Assembly (NCBI GenBank): GCA_026120035.1
Contig: JALRME010000046.1
Coordinates: 124,001-188,000, forward strand
DNA: 64,000 bases
Reading direction: 5' to 3'
From: Coleophoma eucalyptorum
Taxonomy: Eukaryota > Ascomycota > Leotiomycetes > Helotiales > Dermateaceae
Made by a program: the position numbers and the translations under genes. Position 1 is the first letter of the stretch. Each line of letters starts with the position of its first letter. Positions 45,887 through 57,482 of the stretch are shown piece by piece. The notes beneath the pieces were generated by a model. The model saw only the letters and a list, made by a program, of their open reading frames with translations, ran no database searches and was not told the DNA's origin.

Positions 45887-46615
45887 GACCGTCGGGCGCA
45901 CCACGCTCGTCTACCTCCGTGGAGGGACGAGCGAGGACTCGGGAGTGGTCGCGAGTCGCTGTTGCGCCGCTGCTGCTCTGTTTGCGTCTCGCAATGGAAG
46001 GTAAAGCCGTTGCTGTAGCTCACTTTTCCACATGCCAATTCGGATTTTTCGAGGACGACGAGGCAAAGGGATTGTGAGAATGGGGTCGTCGTAGATACCG
46101 TGGCATGACAGTTTTGGCCAAAAAGTTGCGTCGCGGATTTGGGATGGGGGTGGGCGGTATGAGCTGTGTCTCTTGCTCTTTCTCAAATGACGTTCCGTTG
46201 GCTGGGGTGGAAGCTTTTGGCGAGAGGCAATGTCGAGGTTATCGCGCAAGTGACCGACTGGTAGGTATGTAGGTAGGCAGCTAGGTGAGGGCGAGAACGA
46301 GGACTCGGTCGCGAGAGGGAGATAAAAATATCGGATGGGGTTGCGATGTGATGTGATATGAAGGAGGAAGAAGGTAAGAGTAAGGTCGGACGGACGGCGC
46401 TGGTGATATTGGGGGAATGAGCAGAGAAGGGGAGGGAAGGATGTGCGTGGGTGGACACACGGATAGACAGACGGATAGGCAGATAGAACAGATGGGACCA
46501 GGCAGGATGGGGGTACCAGATGGAGGGACAAGGTGAAGGAGCACGATAAGGTATTACGGTTACGATGTAAGAGAGAAGAGATAGATAGCAACGGGGTTAT
46601 TACCGCACCGCACTG

Positions 46616-46640
46616 CCCAGCCCAGCCCAGCCCAGTCCAG
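46616..46640. repeat. (CCCAG)5 microsatellite
   Basis: Five CCCAG-type units, the last one imperfect (TCCAG), flanked on both sides by CACCG/CACTG-type 5-mers. Confidence 0.85.
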
Positions 46641-47186
46641 CACTGCACCGCACCGCACACAGCATTGTACCTAATCATACAAGTGATACAAGGCTTTGTC
46701 CTTCTCACCGACCACCCCAAAACTTAAAAATTCCACCCTCTCCCCCGCCCCATCCCTATTCTAATTCTGCCGCGTAGCCCAGAACAGACAACGAGGCGCG
46801 CCCTGGTAGCTGGAGATTGGGCCGGGTCCGGTAAGTGACGGTAACAGTGACGGTGGTAGGAAGACCGTTATCTATCGTCCTGTATAGTCCATGCCCTTTA
46901 GATGATTTAGCCGCTTTGCAGCGAAGAGGTGGTGGGATAGACGAGAATGAGGATAGGAAGACAGTGATGCCCTGGTCAAAGCTAGAATTATGGTTTGGCA
47001 TGATTTTTCGACTACTGGCGATAATTATGGAGTGTGGGTGATGCTGATCTCCAGCTGAGTGGAACAGGAATGCTGGACGATGATGCGCATATGATGATGA
47101 TATGGGCTGCCATGCGCGAGCAAAGTTGGCAGCCAGAAGCAGCATGATCCTGTCATTGTAAGTTTCTCCCCTTTTGCTGTGCTGCT

Positions 47187-47217
47187 CTGCACTGCACTGC
47201 ACTGCACTGCACTGCAC
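47187..47217. repeat. (CTGCA)6 microsatellite
   Basis: Six uninterrupted copies of CTGCA. The unit recalls the CACTG-type 5-mers around 46610-46660. Confidence 0.9.
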
Positions 47218-50015
47218 GGCGCTGCCCTGTATCTACTAAGCCTGCCTACCTCCCCTACTCTCCCGGTACTGTATAGAGGTACTGTACGGAGTAATGTACT
47301 GCATTGTACTGTTTTGTGTTGTAGCCTTGTCCCAGCTGCTTAATTAATTTCTACCTGCCATACGGAGTTGGGACTGTGCTTTCGGTTATACTCCGTCCTG
47401 CGTACTGCACCCGACCAGGGTGGCATGCCCCGTCGATCCTCTCTCACCACAGACAGCGATTCTTGGGAATCTCAGCTTGCGGCCGCACTGGCAATCTCGA
47501 CTTTTAAGACACACACATATGGAAGCAAGGTACGTTGCCAGGGTCCAAGACACACCCATACGTCCGTAAGTAGAAGTACCTAGGTTGCAAAAGACCGTCA
47601 GTAACTCCCATCGGCGACATCGACATTGACATCAACCTCGACATCAGCCTTCGTACAAGGGCCGCAGCGAGATAAGAGAGAGCCAGGCTCAGTGTCAGCC
47701 ACCAAACCTTCTCTCGCCCTCAGGATAGGCTGGCCCTTATCAATTGTGGGCAGCTGTTGTCCTCAGCGGCACAGCAGATCAAATGGCTCAACGCTGCTTG
47801 GCCGTCCTCCATCGCTAAAGCTGAGGGACGGCAAAGCCAGCGGAGGTGAGCGTGCGCGAGAGTGAGTGACATACCGTCCATGCCATTATTCCTATGCAAT
47901 TATGGTCAAGCTCTGCCATATCCTATCCATCGCAATTTCCAACCTCCGTCCCGAACTAACTTGCCGCTGAGCTCTCGCCGCTTGTCAGCGTTTGCCAAGC
48001 AAAGACGAACGAAACCACAGCCCAGCGGAGCTGACTAACAGCGCGCACGCGGGAGGAGTCTGTACTGGGAAATCTGTCACGCAGGGCCACGGTCGTGATA
48101 CCAACCTCGTCCACAGCGCCGAACTCAGAGACAAAGATGATTCGAGGCGCGGTTGTGTAAACTGCCTCGTTTAAATCGCGCTTGAGCAAAGCTAGACCGG
48201 ACATCAGGAGAGGAGGAGAGGTTCTCAGCATTCCGTTTGGCCACTTCCATGCTATGGTTACGCCGTTCTGCCGTGAAGGAGACATTCGTTGCTCCTCTCC
48301 CCTACAGCGGCGCCACGGCATGTATTGGCTGCCTACCTTTGGGAGTGACTATTGTACTCCATGTCGTTTGAACCCGCCAATACTGTATTGCCGACTTATC
48401 GTATCCTTCTTTAGCGGACGCACCGAGTGCACCAAACCTAGGGGTAGACTGCTGAGCCGGACGGACGAACCCTTTTCCAGCTTTCGTGGTTATACGACGC
48501 ACTGAATATTCCCGCACGAGCCATTCTTTCATCCATTCCTAGTACCGCCGGTAGAGCCAATTATTTTCCTTCCTACGCATATGCACTTCTCCATCCTATA
48601 CAATAAATCCCCAAAACCAAGAGCTTGCGCTAGTCGGCAAGACACTAAGTACAGTATAGAACGGTATGGTGGCGACAAAGTGACAAATGGAGGGGCCGCG
48701 GAGCGGGCGAAGACACACAGACAGTGGACTGGCTCACTGGCTGTTCACTAAGATCCTTCAAGGCAAATCCTCGTAGCCAACCACCCTCGTTTCCTTTATG
48801 ATTTGACAGCGCTTTAAGCAACGCATGGAACAGGGCTCTAGATTGATTGTGTATTGGCAAGTAACTACGAAATACACAAAGTCCTGGCTTCCCGGTCCAG
48901 ATCAGACCGGGCAGCCACGCGAATGCCCACCAAAATACTAACGAAGGCTGAGACGAGAGCTAGCGCAGAGAAGACAGAAGAACATACCGAGGCTGGTTAC
49001 TTGCGAGACCGCGCGTGACTGATCGTATTGCAGGCCGCGGCAACCAAAAGGAAAGAAAGCTCGAATTGATCGATCTTATCGGTGCTGCTTTTTTCCCAAT
49101 TTCTATCCAAAGCGCACAGATGTCCGCAACCCATACCATGGGTGACTTTTGTTGGGGTCGATTTGCATTGCATTGCATTTCATCTACGTACAGAAAGTGC
49201 TCCAGAAATAGACTTCATCAGCGGGTGTAGCACAAATAGGTCACCTGCAGACAAGAAGCACGCTGCAGCAATAATACTTAATTGTTTGGTTGTTTTCCCC
49301 AGGATTCTTGCGTTATGTAGAAAGGCATCGTGCATCTCTCTCCCCTCTATACTTTCTGTCGTGTTAATCTCTTGTTGGATCGCTGTTAGTATGCGTCCCT
49401 CCCACCTGTAGGTAATTAGCGAGTTGAGTGAGATAAATGAGGTACCTGATGTAGTGCCTTGCAAGTATGCGACACTCCCGTCCCTGTTGGACACCTATTC
49501 TTACACAACTTGCTGACTTATGAGTGCCCTGATATTACCAACTTCACAAGCCTTGGTAATTTACGTCGTGGTTGCATTGGTGCAGCTGCAGATTCTGACT
49601 GATGCTGTAAGCTGCTCAACCGATGCAAGTGACAGGACCTGCCAAAACTCACTCGCAGGAGCAGGATTCATTCTATTCTAGTACCCCAGACAATAGAAGT
49701 TTCCGGCTTTGTTCGAAATCTGCACTTGTGAGACTCTGCATCAACCGTGTATTTTATGATGTATTTGCGCGACATGACAATGAAGCAGTATTCTATCATC
49801 TCGAGAGTTTTACATGCACGGAGAGCAGAAATAGCGCCGGCAGTGATAAGCAAAAGGTGCCTGGTGCAACTGCACGTCGCTTCACCCCACTATCAAAACC
49901 CCACCTCTTGCAGCAGAGCTTACCTGCGCCGACCTCAGAGCTCCAAATCCTACCACCATGACATAACTAATCACCCTTCCCAGCAGTATCACATCTCTAG
50001 ACCAATCCAGAAAAA

Positions 50016-50987
50016 ATGCCCAGTTCTTTCCACGTCCACGATCACAGCGTGCATCTCAAATGGGACAACGCCATCCCGCCCGTCCTGACCATCGACTCCG
50101 GCAGTGAGGTCTCCTTCGACCTGCTCGATGGTGGGCACAACCAATTCACGCCCGCATCCACCAGCGCCGACGTGCCCAACTTCAACCTCGCGCTGGGCGA
50201 CCCCGCCATTGGCCCCGTGTACATCAACGATGCCGAGCCCGGCGACGTACTGAAGATCGAGTTCCTAGCGCTCCAAACGGCGCCGTATGGCTGGACCGCA
50301 ATCCTGCCCGGCAGCTTTGGCTTCGGCATCCTCGCGGACGAGTTCCCGGAGCCGGCCCTGAAGATTTGGGACCTGGAAACCCACGCTGCTGAGGGCTATG
50401 CCGTGTTTAAGGAGGGCATCCATATCCCCGTGCGGCCCTTCCTGGGTGTTGTCGGCCTGGCGCATGAGGCTGCGGGCCAGTTTAGTACGATCCCGCCGTA
50501 TGAGACGGGGGGGAATATCGACTGTAAACATATCACGGTGGGCTCCACGCTGTATTTGCCTGTCAAGGTTAAGGGGGCGCTGTTTAGTTGTGGTGATGGC
50601 CATGCGGCGCAGGGTGATGGCGAAGTGTGCGGTACGGCTATCGAGACGCCTATGAAGGCGACGGTGCGGTTGACGGTGGAGAAGGGGAAGCCGTGGGTGA
50701 AGAGCCCACATTACTTGACTGATGCCGTGCATTCGAAGACGGTCGGGGGTCAGAGGGGTGAGTATGCTGCATTGGGCATTGATGCGGATATGAGAGAGGC
50801 GACGAGAAAGGCTGTGAGAGGCCTGATTGAGTGGCTTGTGGGTGAGAAGGGCCTGACGCGGGTAGAGGCCTATATGCTGGCAAGTGTTGCGGGAGATCTG
50901 AAGCTGGCTGAAGTTGTGGATATGCCTCATTATGCTGTGGCTTGTTCGCTGCCCTTGAGTGTGTTTGTTGGCGAGAAGTACCAGTAA
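50016..50987 (+). CDS. Acetamidase/formamidase family protein (FmdA/AmdA)
   Basis: Single-exon gene, 323 residues, matching the FmdA/AmdA family of short amide hydrolases, cytosolic enzymes that release ammonia from formamide or acetamide. Family features: HNQFTPASTSADVPNF near the start, IGPVYINDAEPGDVLKIEFL, GWTAILPGSFGFG, IPVRPFLGVVGLAHE, the glycine/metal loop PYETGGNIDCKHI, and LFSCGDGHAAQGDGEVCGTAIE, which holds the conserved GDxHAxQGDGE signature with likely zinc ligands. All are present, so the enzyme should be active. It is shorter than some fungal formamidases (about 400 residues) but matches the bacterial acetamidase length. The coding region is GC-rich and without introns compared with its neighbours, which could hint at transfer, though GC-rich genes also occur nearby. 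Exact amide specificity cannot be read from sequence. Confidence 0.92.
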   Translation: MPSSFHVHDHSVHLKWDNAIPPVLTIDSGSEVSFDLLDGGHNQFTPASTSADVPNFNLALGDPAIGPVYINDAEPGDVLKIEFLALQTAPYGWTAILPGSFGFGILADEFPEPALKIWDLETHAAEGYAVFKEGIHIPVRPFLGVVGLAHEAAGQFSTIPPYETGGNIDCKHITVGSTLYLPVKVKGALFSCGDGHAAQGDGEVCGTAIETPMKATVRLTVEKGKPWVKSPHYLTDAVHSKTVGGQRGEYAALGIDADMREATRKAVRGLIEWLVGEKGLTRVEAYMLASVAGDLKLAEVVDMPHYAVACSLPLSVFVGEKYQ

Positions 50988-51117
50988 AGTAAGTGCTATT
51001 ATCATGACCCCTACCAAGACTACCAAGTATTGATTCCAAATTATTAGGTATCAAAAAAGTAAATAAAAAGACTCGCTTGTAAACAACAGTTTCTGCTTAT
51101 TACACCAACAATTACAT

Positions 51118-52297
51118 TTATAGGTATGGCTTCACTTGCTCTTCAGTCCATTCCCAGAATTTCTCTCCATTTCCTGTACCTCCTTCAGAGGTGGACTTGC
51201 TCGCAGCATCGATGTCTTTCCGTAGAGGACCAGAACGTCCCCAGGGAATAACTATCACAATTAGTAAAATACATGTATAAATCTCTCGCTGTCACTTACC
51301 CCACGCTCCGTTCTTCTCGAGCGTGATATCTGGCGACAGGCCACAGTATAGCTCGGTATAGGCACCATGAATTGGCGTGTGCAGACTCCATCCGATGAGG
51401 ACCGTTTGCCAAGAAGGCATGTGGCGCTGCAGATCAGATTTCAGGTTTCCAGGATTACAAGACTAAGACTTATGTCAGCACATATTGGCAGGAGTATACC
51501 TGAATAGGGAGCAAACCGTGCTAATAATCTCTGGGTATCGCTTTGCGAACTCTCTTGCATGCAGAACGTTTCCTGCCTTGCTCACACCATATTTATGCCA
51601 CGCAGCCTGGTCTTTTTTGTAATCCATATTTTCCAGATTCACACCACCGGTAGGTGCCATGGCTATAGCTGACGATGCTAGCCAAACCACTCTCACATCT
51701 CCAGGCTTACTCGTCTTTGCAGTCTCTTGCATGATGGGCGTCAAGAATTTAGTGAACAGGAAAGGCCCGACATTGTTTGTGCCCAGTTGCAGTTCGTAGC
51801 CCTGGGTTGTCTTGCTACCCTGAGGTGGAATCATGACGCCGGCATTATTCCAGAGGACATCAAGACGCTTCTCCTTGGCAAGAAATTCTGAGGCCGACTT
51901 CTTGATCGTAGTCAGGTCGCCAAGGTCGAGGTGGAGGAAGTGCACAGCGCCCTTTGAATCGGGGAATGCGCTCTTCATGGAAGAGATGGCGGCCTCGGTG
52001 CGGTCCTGCGAGCGCGCTGCTGCGTAGACGGTGGCATTCTTGGAGTAGAGGATCTGTGCAAGCTCCTTGCCAACACCTGCTGATGCGCCAGTTACGATGA
52101 AGACCTAAAGCGTGAATGAGTTGATGTCCTTCTAATTGAACCCAGTAGCTGCAAGCTTGATCATATGCAACCAACTGGCCTCATAACCTTGCTGATATTC
52201 TTGAGCTATAATCACTTACCTTTCCTGACTGATCAGGGCAATTCTTCTCGGTGAATTTGGCGGTAGGTGGGAAAGCTTGACTGTACGCGTTACCCAT
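51118..52297 (-). CDS. Short-chain dehydrogenase/reductase (retinol dehydrogenase-like)
   Basis: Four exons: 52220-52297, 51517-52104, 51300-51462 and 51118-51251; 320 residues. Classical-type SDR with a Rossmann fold. The N-terminal MGNAYSQAFPP and FTEKNCPDQSGKVFIVTG are typical of fungal retinol dehydrogenase-like or WW-domain-oxidoreductase-like members. Motifs: TGASAGVGKELA (cofactor binding TGxxxGxG), AARS after beta-2 (an Arg suggesting NADP(H)), NNAGVM, a serine segment VVWLASSAIAM, and YGVSK with catalytic Tyr and Lys, followed by NPGNLKSDL. The long 115-nt first intron and the others are fixed by phase; reading through the second intron gives an early stop. It converges with the amidase gene, about 130 bp apart. 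Substrate unknown. Confidence 0.92.
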
Positions 52298-53141
52298 GAT
52301 TGCTGTGGTTGACCGTGTAGTTGGGACAGATGGAAGCTTCGGGATTCGAGGTCAATTGTTTCAAGCTATATAGCTCTGCTACAGATACTTTTGACCTCGA
52401 ACTCTAGTCACGGACCATGGACCGGGCCATTAATCTCCCGGCCTCGGCTTTCCATTGGAAGTGACATTGCATCCATTCGTATCGCCGATAAAATGGCGGG
52501 GGCGCAGATGGCATATCCTCTCTGTTAGTGAGGCCCATTGTCACTTGCAAGGAGGTGACCGAGGAAAGCTTGAAGCTCCACATGATGCCTAAACCAGCCG
52601 AATTCCGACCGTTTTTGTTATAGCGAGATGCACCTGGCCAGCTAACCCCTCACTCGAGCTTATACCAGGATTATAAAGTGTACAAATGCAGTCTGGTGAA
52701 CATTTTGCACGGGGTTTGTTGTCGATGAATTTCAAATCTTTTGACATCGGGTAGACTCATGATATCGGAGTTATTCGCGAAACGGATGAACTCTTGATAC
52801 CGATGCTATTCATAGGTGGCCCGTTGAAAGGAATCCCAGGCAGGAAGGACGACGTTGACCTCCAGAAACTAGGGTTATTCGTAATCCGGTGCCTGTCCTA
52901 CTAGTATGTACTTACTGTACTCCGCACATCATGTACAGGTGGCCCCACGTCCGCTTCTCTCCCGCACCTGCCAAGCGTCTCCACCCTTTCACGTCAGACC
53001 TTAATATTTCTTCGATCGAGCTTCCCTGCCCTAGTGCTTATCTGCACTTGCATCCGTGAGACAAGAGAAAAGCTTGATCGCTGTAGGACTGTTCGTGCCT
53101 CGGCTTGCTTTGCAAATCTTCTTGCGAATAAGCGCTGCAAG
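52298..53141. other. Divergent promoter region, SDR and tubulin cofactor D
   Basis: About 0.84 kb between divergent genes. No repeat, RNA gene or coding frame stands out. It presumably drives both neighbours. Confidence 0.45.
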
Positions 53142-56100
53142 ATGGCCGTCGCAGGGACGGATGCGCAAGAGCAGGAGGAAGACGTGAAGCTGCAAAAGGA
53201 TTCCAAAGAGCTGCTCGCAGAGTTCACGACCTCACTTCCCAAATTTGCATGGAGACAGCCTCCTGGAGACACCGCGCAGCAGAAGCCGAAGAGCTATGTC
53301 GACACAAGAGAGACGGACAGGCTCGTTCTTTTGGTGACTATTTCGACCTATGCCATCATCTTTTAAGCTTACTAACCACTACATGTAGCTTGAACCATTC
53401 CAAGAACTGCCCCAACTTCTCGATCCTCATCTTCAGCAGCTCATCCCAACCCTTGCCGAAATCCTACTGCTATGCCTGCAGCGCAATCCTTCCTCCGATG
53501 AGCCCAGACCACAATCTCGTGCCACGAACCAGCGCCTGATACCTTTGCAAAGAGCAATCTGCAAAATCCTCTACACGTTTTGCAAGATACGGGGACCTAA
53601 GGTTATTGTGAGGTTTTTGAGCACGGAGACAAAGTATATAGAGTTGCTCTTGTGCACTATTGAGGCAGGTGTTCCCGCGGATAAGGAAGAGTCGAACGAA
53701 GCGCCCGACGAGTTGGTGGTTGGATGGAGTTGGGAAGAGAGATATATTGTGCTCCTCTGGCTATCCCATCTCCTATTGGCTCCGTTCAGCCTTGCGTCAA
53801 TTTCCTCAACAAATAGTACGGAGATTGAAGGTCAGATTGCTGCGGGACTGTCTTGGTCAGACAATGTTCCGATCCTTACCAGGCGAGTAATTGCTCTTGC
53901 CACACGCTACCTGACTGTCTCTAGCAAGGATAGAGAAGCTGCAACAGTTTTACTTGTGCGCATTTCTATGCGTAAAGACATGCAGCAACTAGGCGTCCTG
54001 GACAGTCTGGTGAAGTGGGCACTCTCTCAATTATGTGCGTCGCCCCCAGGGACGTCTTCGTATCATTCCATTGGTATACTTTCTTTTCTTGCAGGTCTTC
54101 TCTCTTCCTCCGTCAGTACGATGGATATGGATGCCTATGCATACAATATTCTGCTCTTGATCCAAGAGATTTCTTCTTCAGACAGCGCATTTTGCAAAGA
54201 GATCCGTTCTTCAGCAGTAGCTCGTAAGCTCATCATCAAGATCATCCGCACTATAGCGGTACTATATTTACAGAATGAAAAGGACAACAGTGCTGAGGTT
54301 GTCGAGAGTGCTATTGGACATATGTTTGATGTCATCTCAGATCCTGCAACTCCAGTAAGAGTAGCTGCAAGCAAGAGCTTGAGTGTCATCACTATGAAGT
54401 TGAGTTCGGATTTTGCAACACAGATTGTTGAGGAGGCGTTAGGAGCTTTGAGTCAAAACACCTCATTAAAGAAATGTGACTCTGTTACGATGCGAACTCG
54501 CCTAGACTTTTCTCGAGTAAACGCAATGGAATGGCATGGACTAATTCTCACCATCTCTCATCTTACCTTCCGTCATTCGTCGCCGAAGTCCACCTTATCC
54601 GACATTGTCCCAACCCTCATACATGCCTTAAGTTTTGAGCAGCGTTCAACGTCTGGTCACTCAACCGGGATCAATGTCAGAGATGCGGCGTGTTATGGTC
54701 TGTGGTCTCTTGTCAGAAGATACAGCACGGAAGAACTACTCGCAATCCCTGCTCCGGTCAATTCTGCAAGTTCAGCAATGACTGGGAGCTACACTTTTGC
54801 CAATGATTCAGTCATCAAATCCGTTGCTAGGGAACTTATCGTGTCTGCATGCCTCGACCCTTCTGGAAATATCAGACGTGGTTCATCTGCGGCACTACAG
54901 GAACTCGTTGGACGCCATCCTGACATAGTGGAAGAAGGTATTGCTCTCATCCAAGTTATTGACTACCACGCTGTTGCTGTTCGAACTCGAGCCATGAGGG
55001 ATGTCGTTCTTGCCGCCTCCAAGTTCTCGCTATCTTATGCCCATGCCCTCATCAGTGGTCTTCTTGATTGGCGTGGAATTGGAGACTCAGATGACTCAAT
55101 ACGACGACTTGCAGCCTCCGTAATTGGTCAACTGATTGCCGGCCCTAGCCTGTATGGTGGGTATGTCCAATGGAATTGGTTTAACGAGATCATAACAGAC
55201 CTTGAGAATGTTGAAATTCAATCTGGATCAAAGATTCGTGCTGTTGAGGAACGGCAAGGACGTATCTTGAGCTTAGCTCAAATAATAAAGGTTCTTCGGC
55301 CTGTCAGGAAGAAGTCCTCGAAGGAAAACATTGAGAATCCAGTATCACAGACTATCGACGTAGATCAACCTACCATTGCCCATCTTAGGGTGCTACTACA
55401 AGAAATCCTCACGGATCCTTCCCTTCTGCAAAATGTTGCTGCGCGCCGCCAGGAACTTATTGCCGAAGCCGTCAGCCAATTGATAAATGCAACATATCCT
55501 ATGCCAGTAACAGACGCCATTCAAACGTATGTTAAGGGCAAGAGTGTGCGCTTTCTTACCAAGGGTATGCTGGGGGCTGCGGAAATACCTCCTAGTGATG
55601 ATATTTACGACCATCAAGCGCATATTAGGAACCTATTTCAAGCCAGCACTGCAACCTGGTTACCCCATCTCGATACGGCAAAGACTTTGGTGGAGAAATG
55701 GCTTGCCAGGAATGAGAAGGAAGTCATGGATGCCGCATCTGAAGCTGCCGCTGGGTTGCTGTTCCTGTTAGATGATACATCCCAGCAAGCATGGATAAAG
55801 ACTTGGGCCACCACAATATCCAAAGAGAACCCCGGTCGATCTGGACAGAATCTGGGGTATCTCTATGCCATATTCAATGCCTATCCTCTGGCCGGAGATC
55901 TCAAGCAGTCGATAAGCGATGCGATTCACACACGCTGGAAATCAATTTATGATGTTGATGTCCGGGTCACAATACTTCAGCGATTAGCATGTAGTGACGT
56001 TCTTGATACTGATGCTGCTGTATTCTCAGATCTCATCTCTGAAGGTCTTGATGACTATACTACTGATACCCGTGGTGATATCGGTTCTTTGGTGCGCGTG

Positions 56101-56983
56101 GAAGCACTTAATGCTGCGGAAAGGATGTGGCAAAATTCGAGCTCAGAGTCGAATGAAGGTCTCTTTCGCAGCCTCTGCGGGAAGATTATCCGACTCGCAG
56201 CTGAGAAGATGGATAAAGTCCGAACAGAGGCACAGAAGACGACTTTGTGCTTATGCTCTCAAGGGTATGTCTTGCGCTATCTTTCAGCCTGCGATTCCCC
56301 ACTAATATGCTTCAGGTCGGAATTTGGACAATTGTCACCCTCGTCAAGAGAATATTTCTCCTTCTTGCTGCACATGCATACTGAGGATCACCGAAGTAGC
56401 GTGCCTTTTGAGTCCTCTTGGCTTATCGATATGCTCGAAGGCTATGTCGGCTCTGCAGATACTGGTTCTGAAGATCTAGTGCGTGCAAGTCGAGCCGCTC
56501 TGGCGGATTTCTGTGACGATAATGCGGATCTCATCAGCTCCGCTATGTGGGAAGTGTTGAAAAGAAATGAAAAGAATGATAGAGTCTTAGTACCCGCTCT
56601 AGAAGTTATGAGTTTTCTGTTTGATATCGGAGCCGCTCAGAAGACCAAATTAAAGTAAGTAGCAGCATATGTCCATCTTTGTGCCAGCTAACAATGATAG
56701 TTGGTTCAACCTTTACGCCCTACTCACAAGGGCTCACTACCAAACCGGCAATGTGCGGAAAGTGGAAGCATGCGTCAAGGTTTATGGTGGTCTTGTTGGA
56801 GTTTACCCCAAAGTTCTGCAAAAGCTCACCAGTCTTCTTGGACATCCATGGCCCAGGATTCGGAATCAGGCTGCAGATACACTATTTGTGGTCCGAGGTG
56901 TCGGCAAAGGCATTAGTTGGAATAACCCACCCAAGATCAACAAGCAGAATATCGAGGCTCTGAGAAAAGAATTACAGATCTGA
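53142..56983 (+). CDS. Tubulin-folding cofactor D (TBCD/Alp1/Cin1)
   Basis: Cytosolic chaperone that captures beta-tubulin and builds the tubulin heterodimer with cofactors C and E. Four exons: 53142-53333, 53389-56264, 56316-56654 and 56701-56983, giving 1229 residues, about family length. The protein is almost all HEAT/ARM-like helical repeats. Recognisable family strings are LLCTIEAGV, WEERYIVLLWLSHLLLAPF near the N-terminus, RDAACYGLWSLVRRYS and DPSGNIRRGSSAALQELVGRHP in the middle, and DYHAVAVRTRAMRDV. The C-terminal block (KVYGGLVGVYPKVLQKLTSLLGHPWPRIRNQAADTLFVV) lies in the last exon and is conserved in fungal TBCD. The third intron is 51 nt, a multiple of three without a stop. The ATG at 53142 precedes the first conserved helices and is preferred over non-conserved upstream sequence. 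Confidence 0.93.
56265..56315 (+). other. 51-nt stopless, frame-neutral intron of cofactor D
   Basis: Starts GTATGT, has CACTAATAT as a likely branch point and ends TTCAG. Its length is a multiple of three and it contains no stop, so retained and spliced mRNAs would both be translatable. Splicing yields LCSQGSEFGQL. Confidence 0.7.
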
Positions 56984-57482
56984 TTCCTTCGGAGTCAAGA
57001 GAGACTTGGAATAGCAGGTTGCATTATTATGGTGTTTAAAGGCAGGAAATTATTCAGGTTTGATACCCAATGACATAAAGCGTTGTAGCAAGTCTTCAAA
57101 CCATCGAAGCATAGATTTAATCAGCTTGTAAGCTTTTCGGTACCACTACTAGGCCCCATTAGTGACATTAATAAAAATGTTATAGTTTTTTTATTTTTTG
57201 GCGCCTGTCTAAGGGTTTTCTATTAGTTTTATCCTCTATGATACAGGGCGTCAAGTGGAGCATTTGCCATTATCGTAATCCATAATTGCTACATAATCTG
57301 CATTTCCTGTGTTCATGTACGATTGTTTCGAAGATAGTAATGTTCGCGAGATATCTCCCGTGGCATCCGTTAGATATATTAAGGTTTTGGTCATATGAGT
57401 ACCGCATTACCAGGACGTTCGGGCTAGCACTATAATGACTATGGCCGGTCGCTTATATCCTCAGCCGGCGCTGATCTCATCT
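56984..57482. other. Convergent intergenic region with one direct-repeat copy
   Basis: Half a kilobase between the cofactor D and HET gene 3' ends, AT-rich, carrying one 25-bp repeat copy at 57085-57109. No gene seen. Confidence 0.5.
57085..57109 (+). repeat. 25-bp direct repeat flanking the HET gene, copy 1
   Basis: Begins GTAGCAAGTCTTCAAAC and ends TCGAAG; 23 of 25 bases match 59834-59858 in the same orientation. The two differences are the CA/GG dinucleotide between those blocks. Confidence 0.8.

Larger units (their letters stand above)
45887..50015. other. 4.1 kb gene-poor region rich in simple repeats
   Basis: The longest gap in the window. It includes two 5-bp microsatellites (listed separately), purine/pyrimidine-biased promoter-like DNA next to the 7TM gene, and a 7-bp-arm hairpin at 48891-48911. 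The best open frame, 121 codons on minus at 47956-48321, has an ATG but no recognisable domain. I could not build a spliced gene here; an unrecognised short gene or non-coding transcript is possible. Confidence 0.4.

Noticed and set aside
47956..48321. 121-codon minus-strand frame
   Set aside because: It has an ATG, but no domain, signal or homology that I recognise; probably chance in GC-richer DNA.
48891..48911. Hairpin with 7-bp arms (CCCGGTC/GACCGGG)
   Set aside because: Single, short and without context such as a terminator, tRNA or repeated copies.
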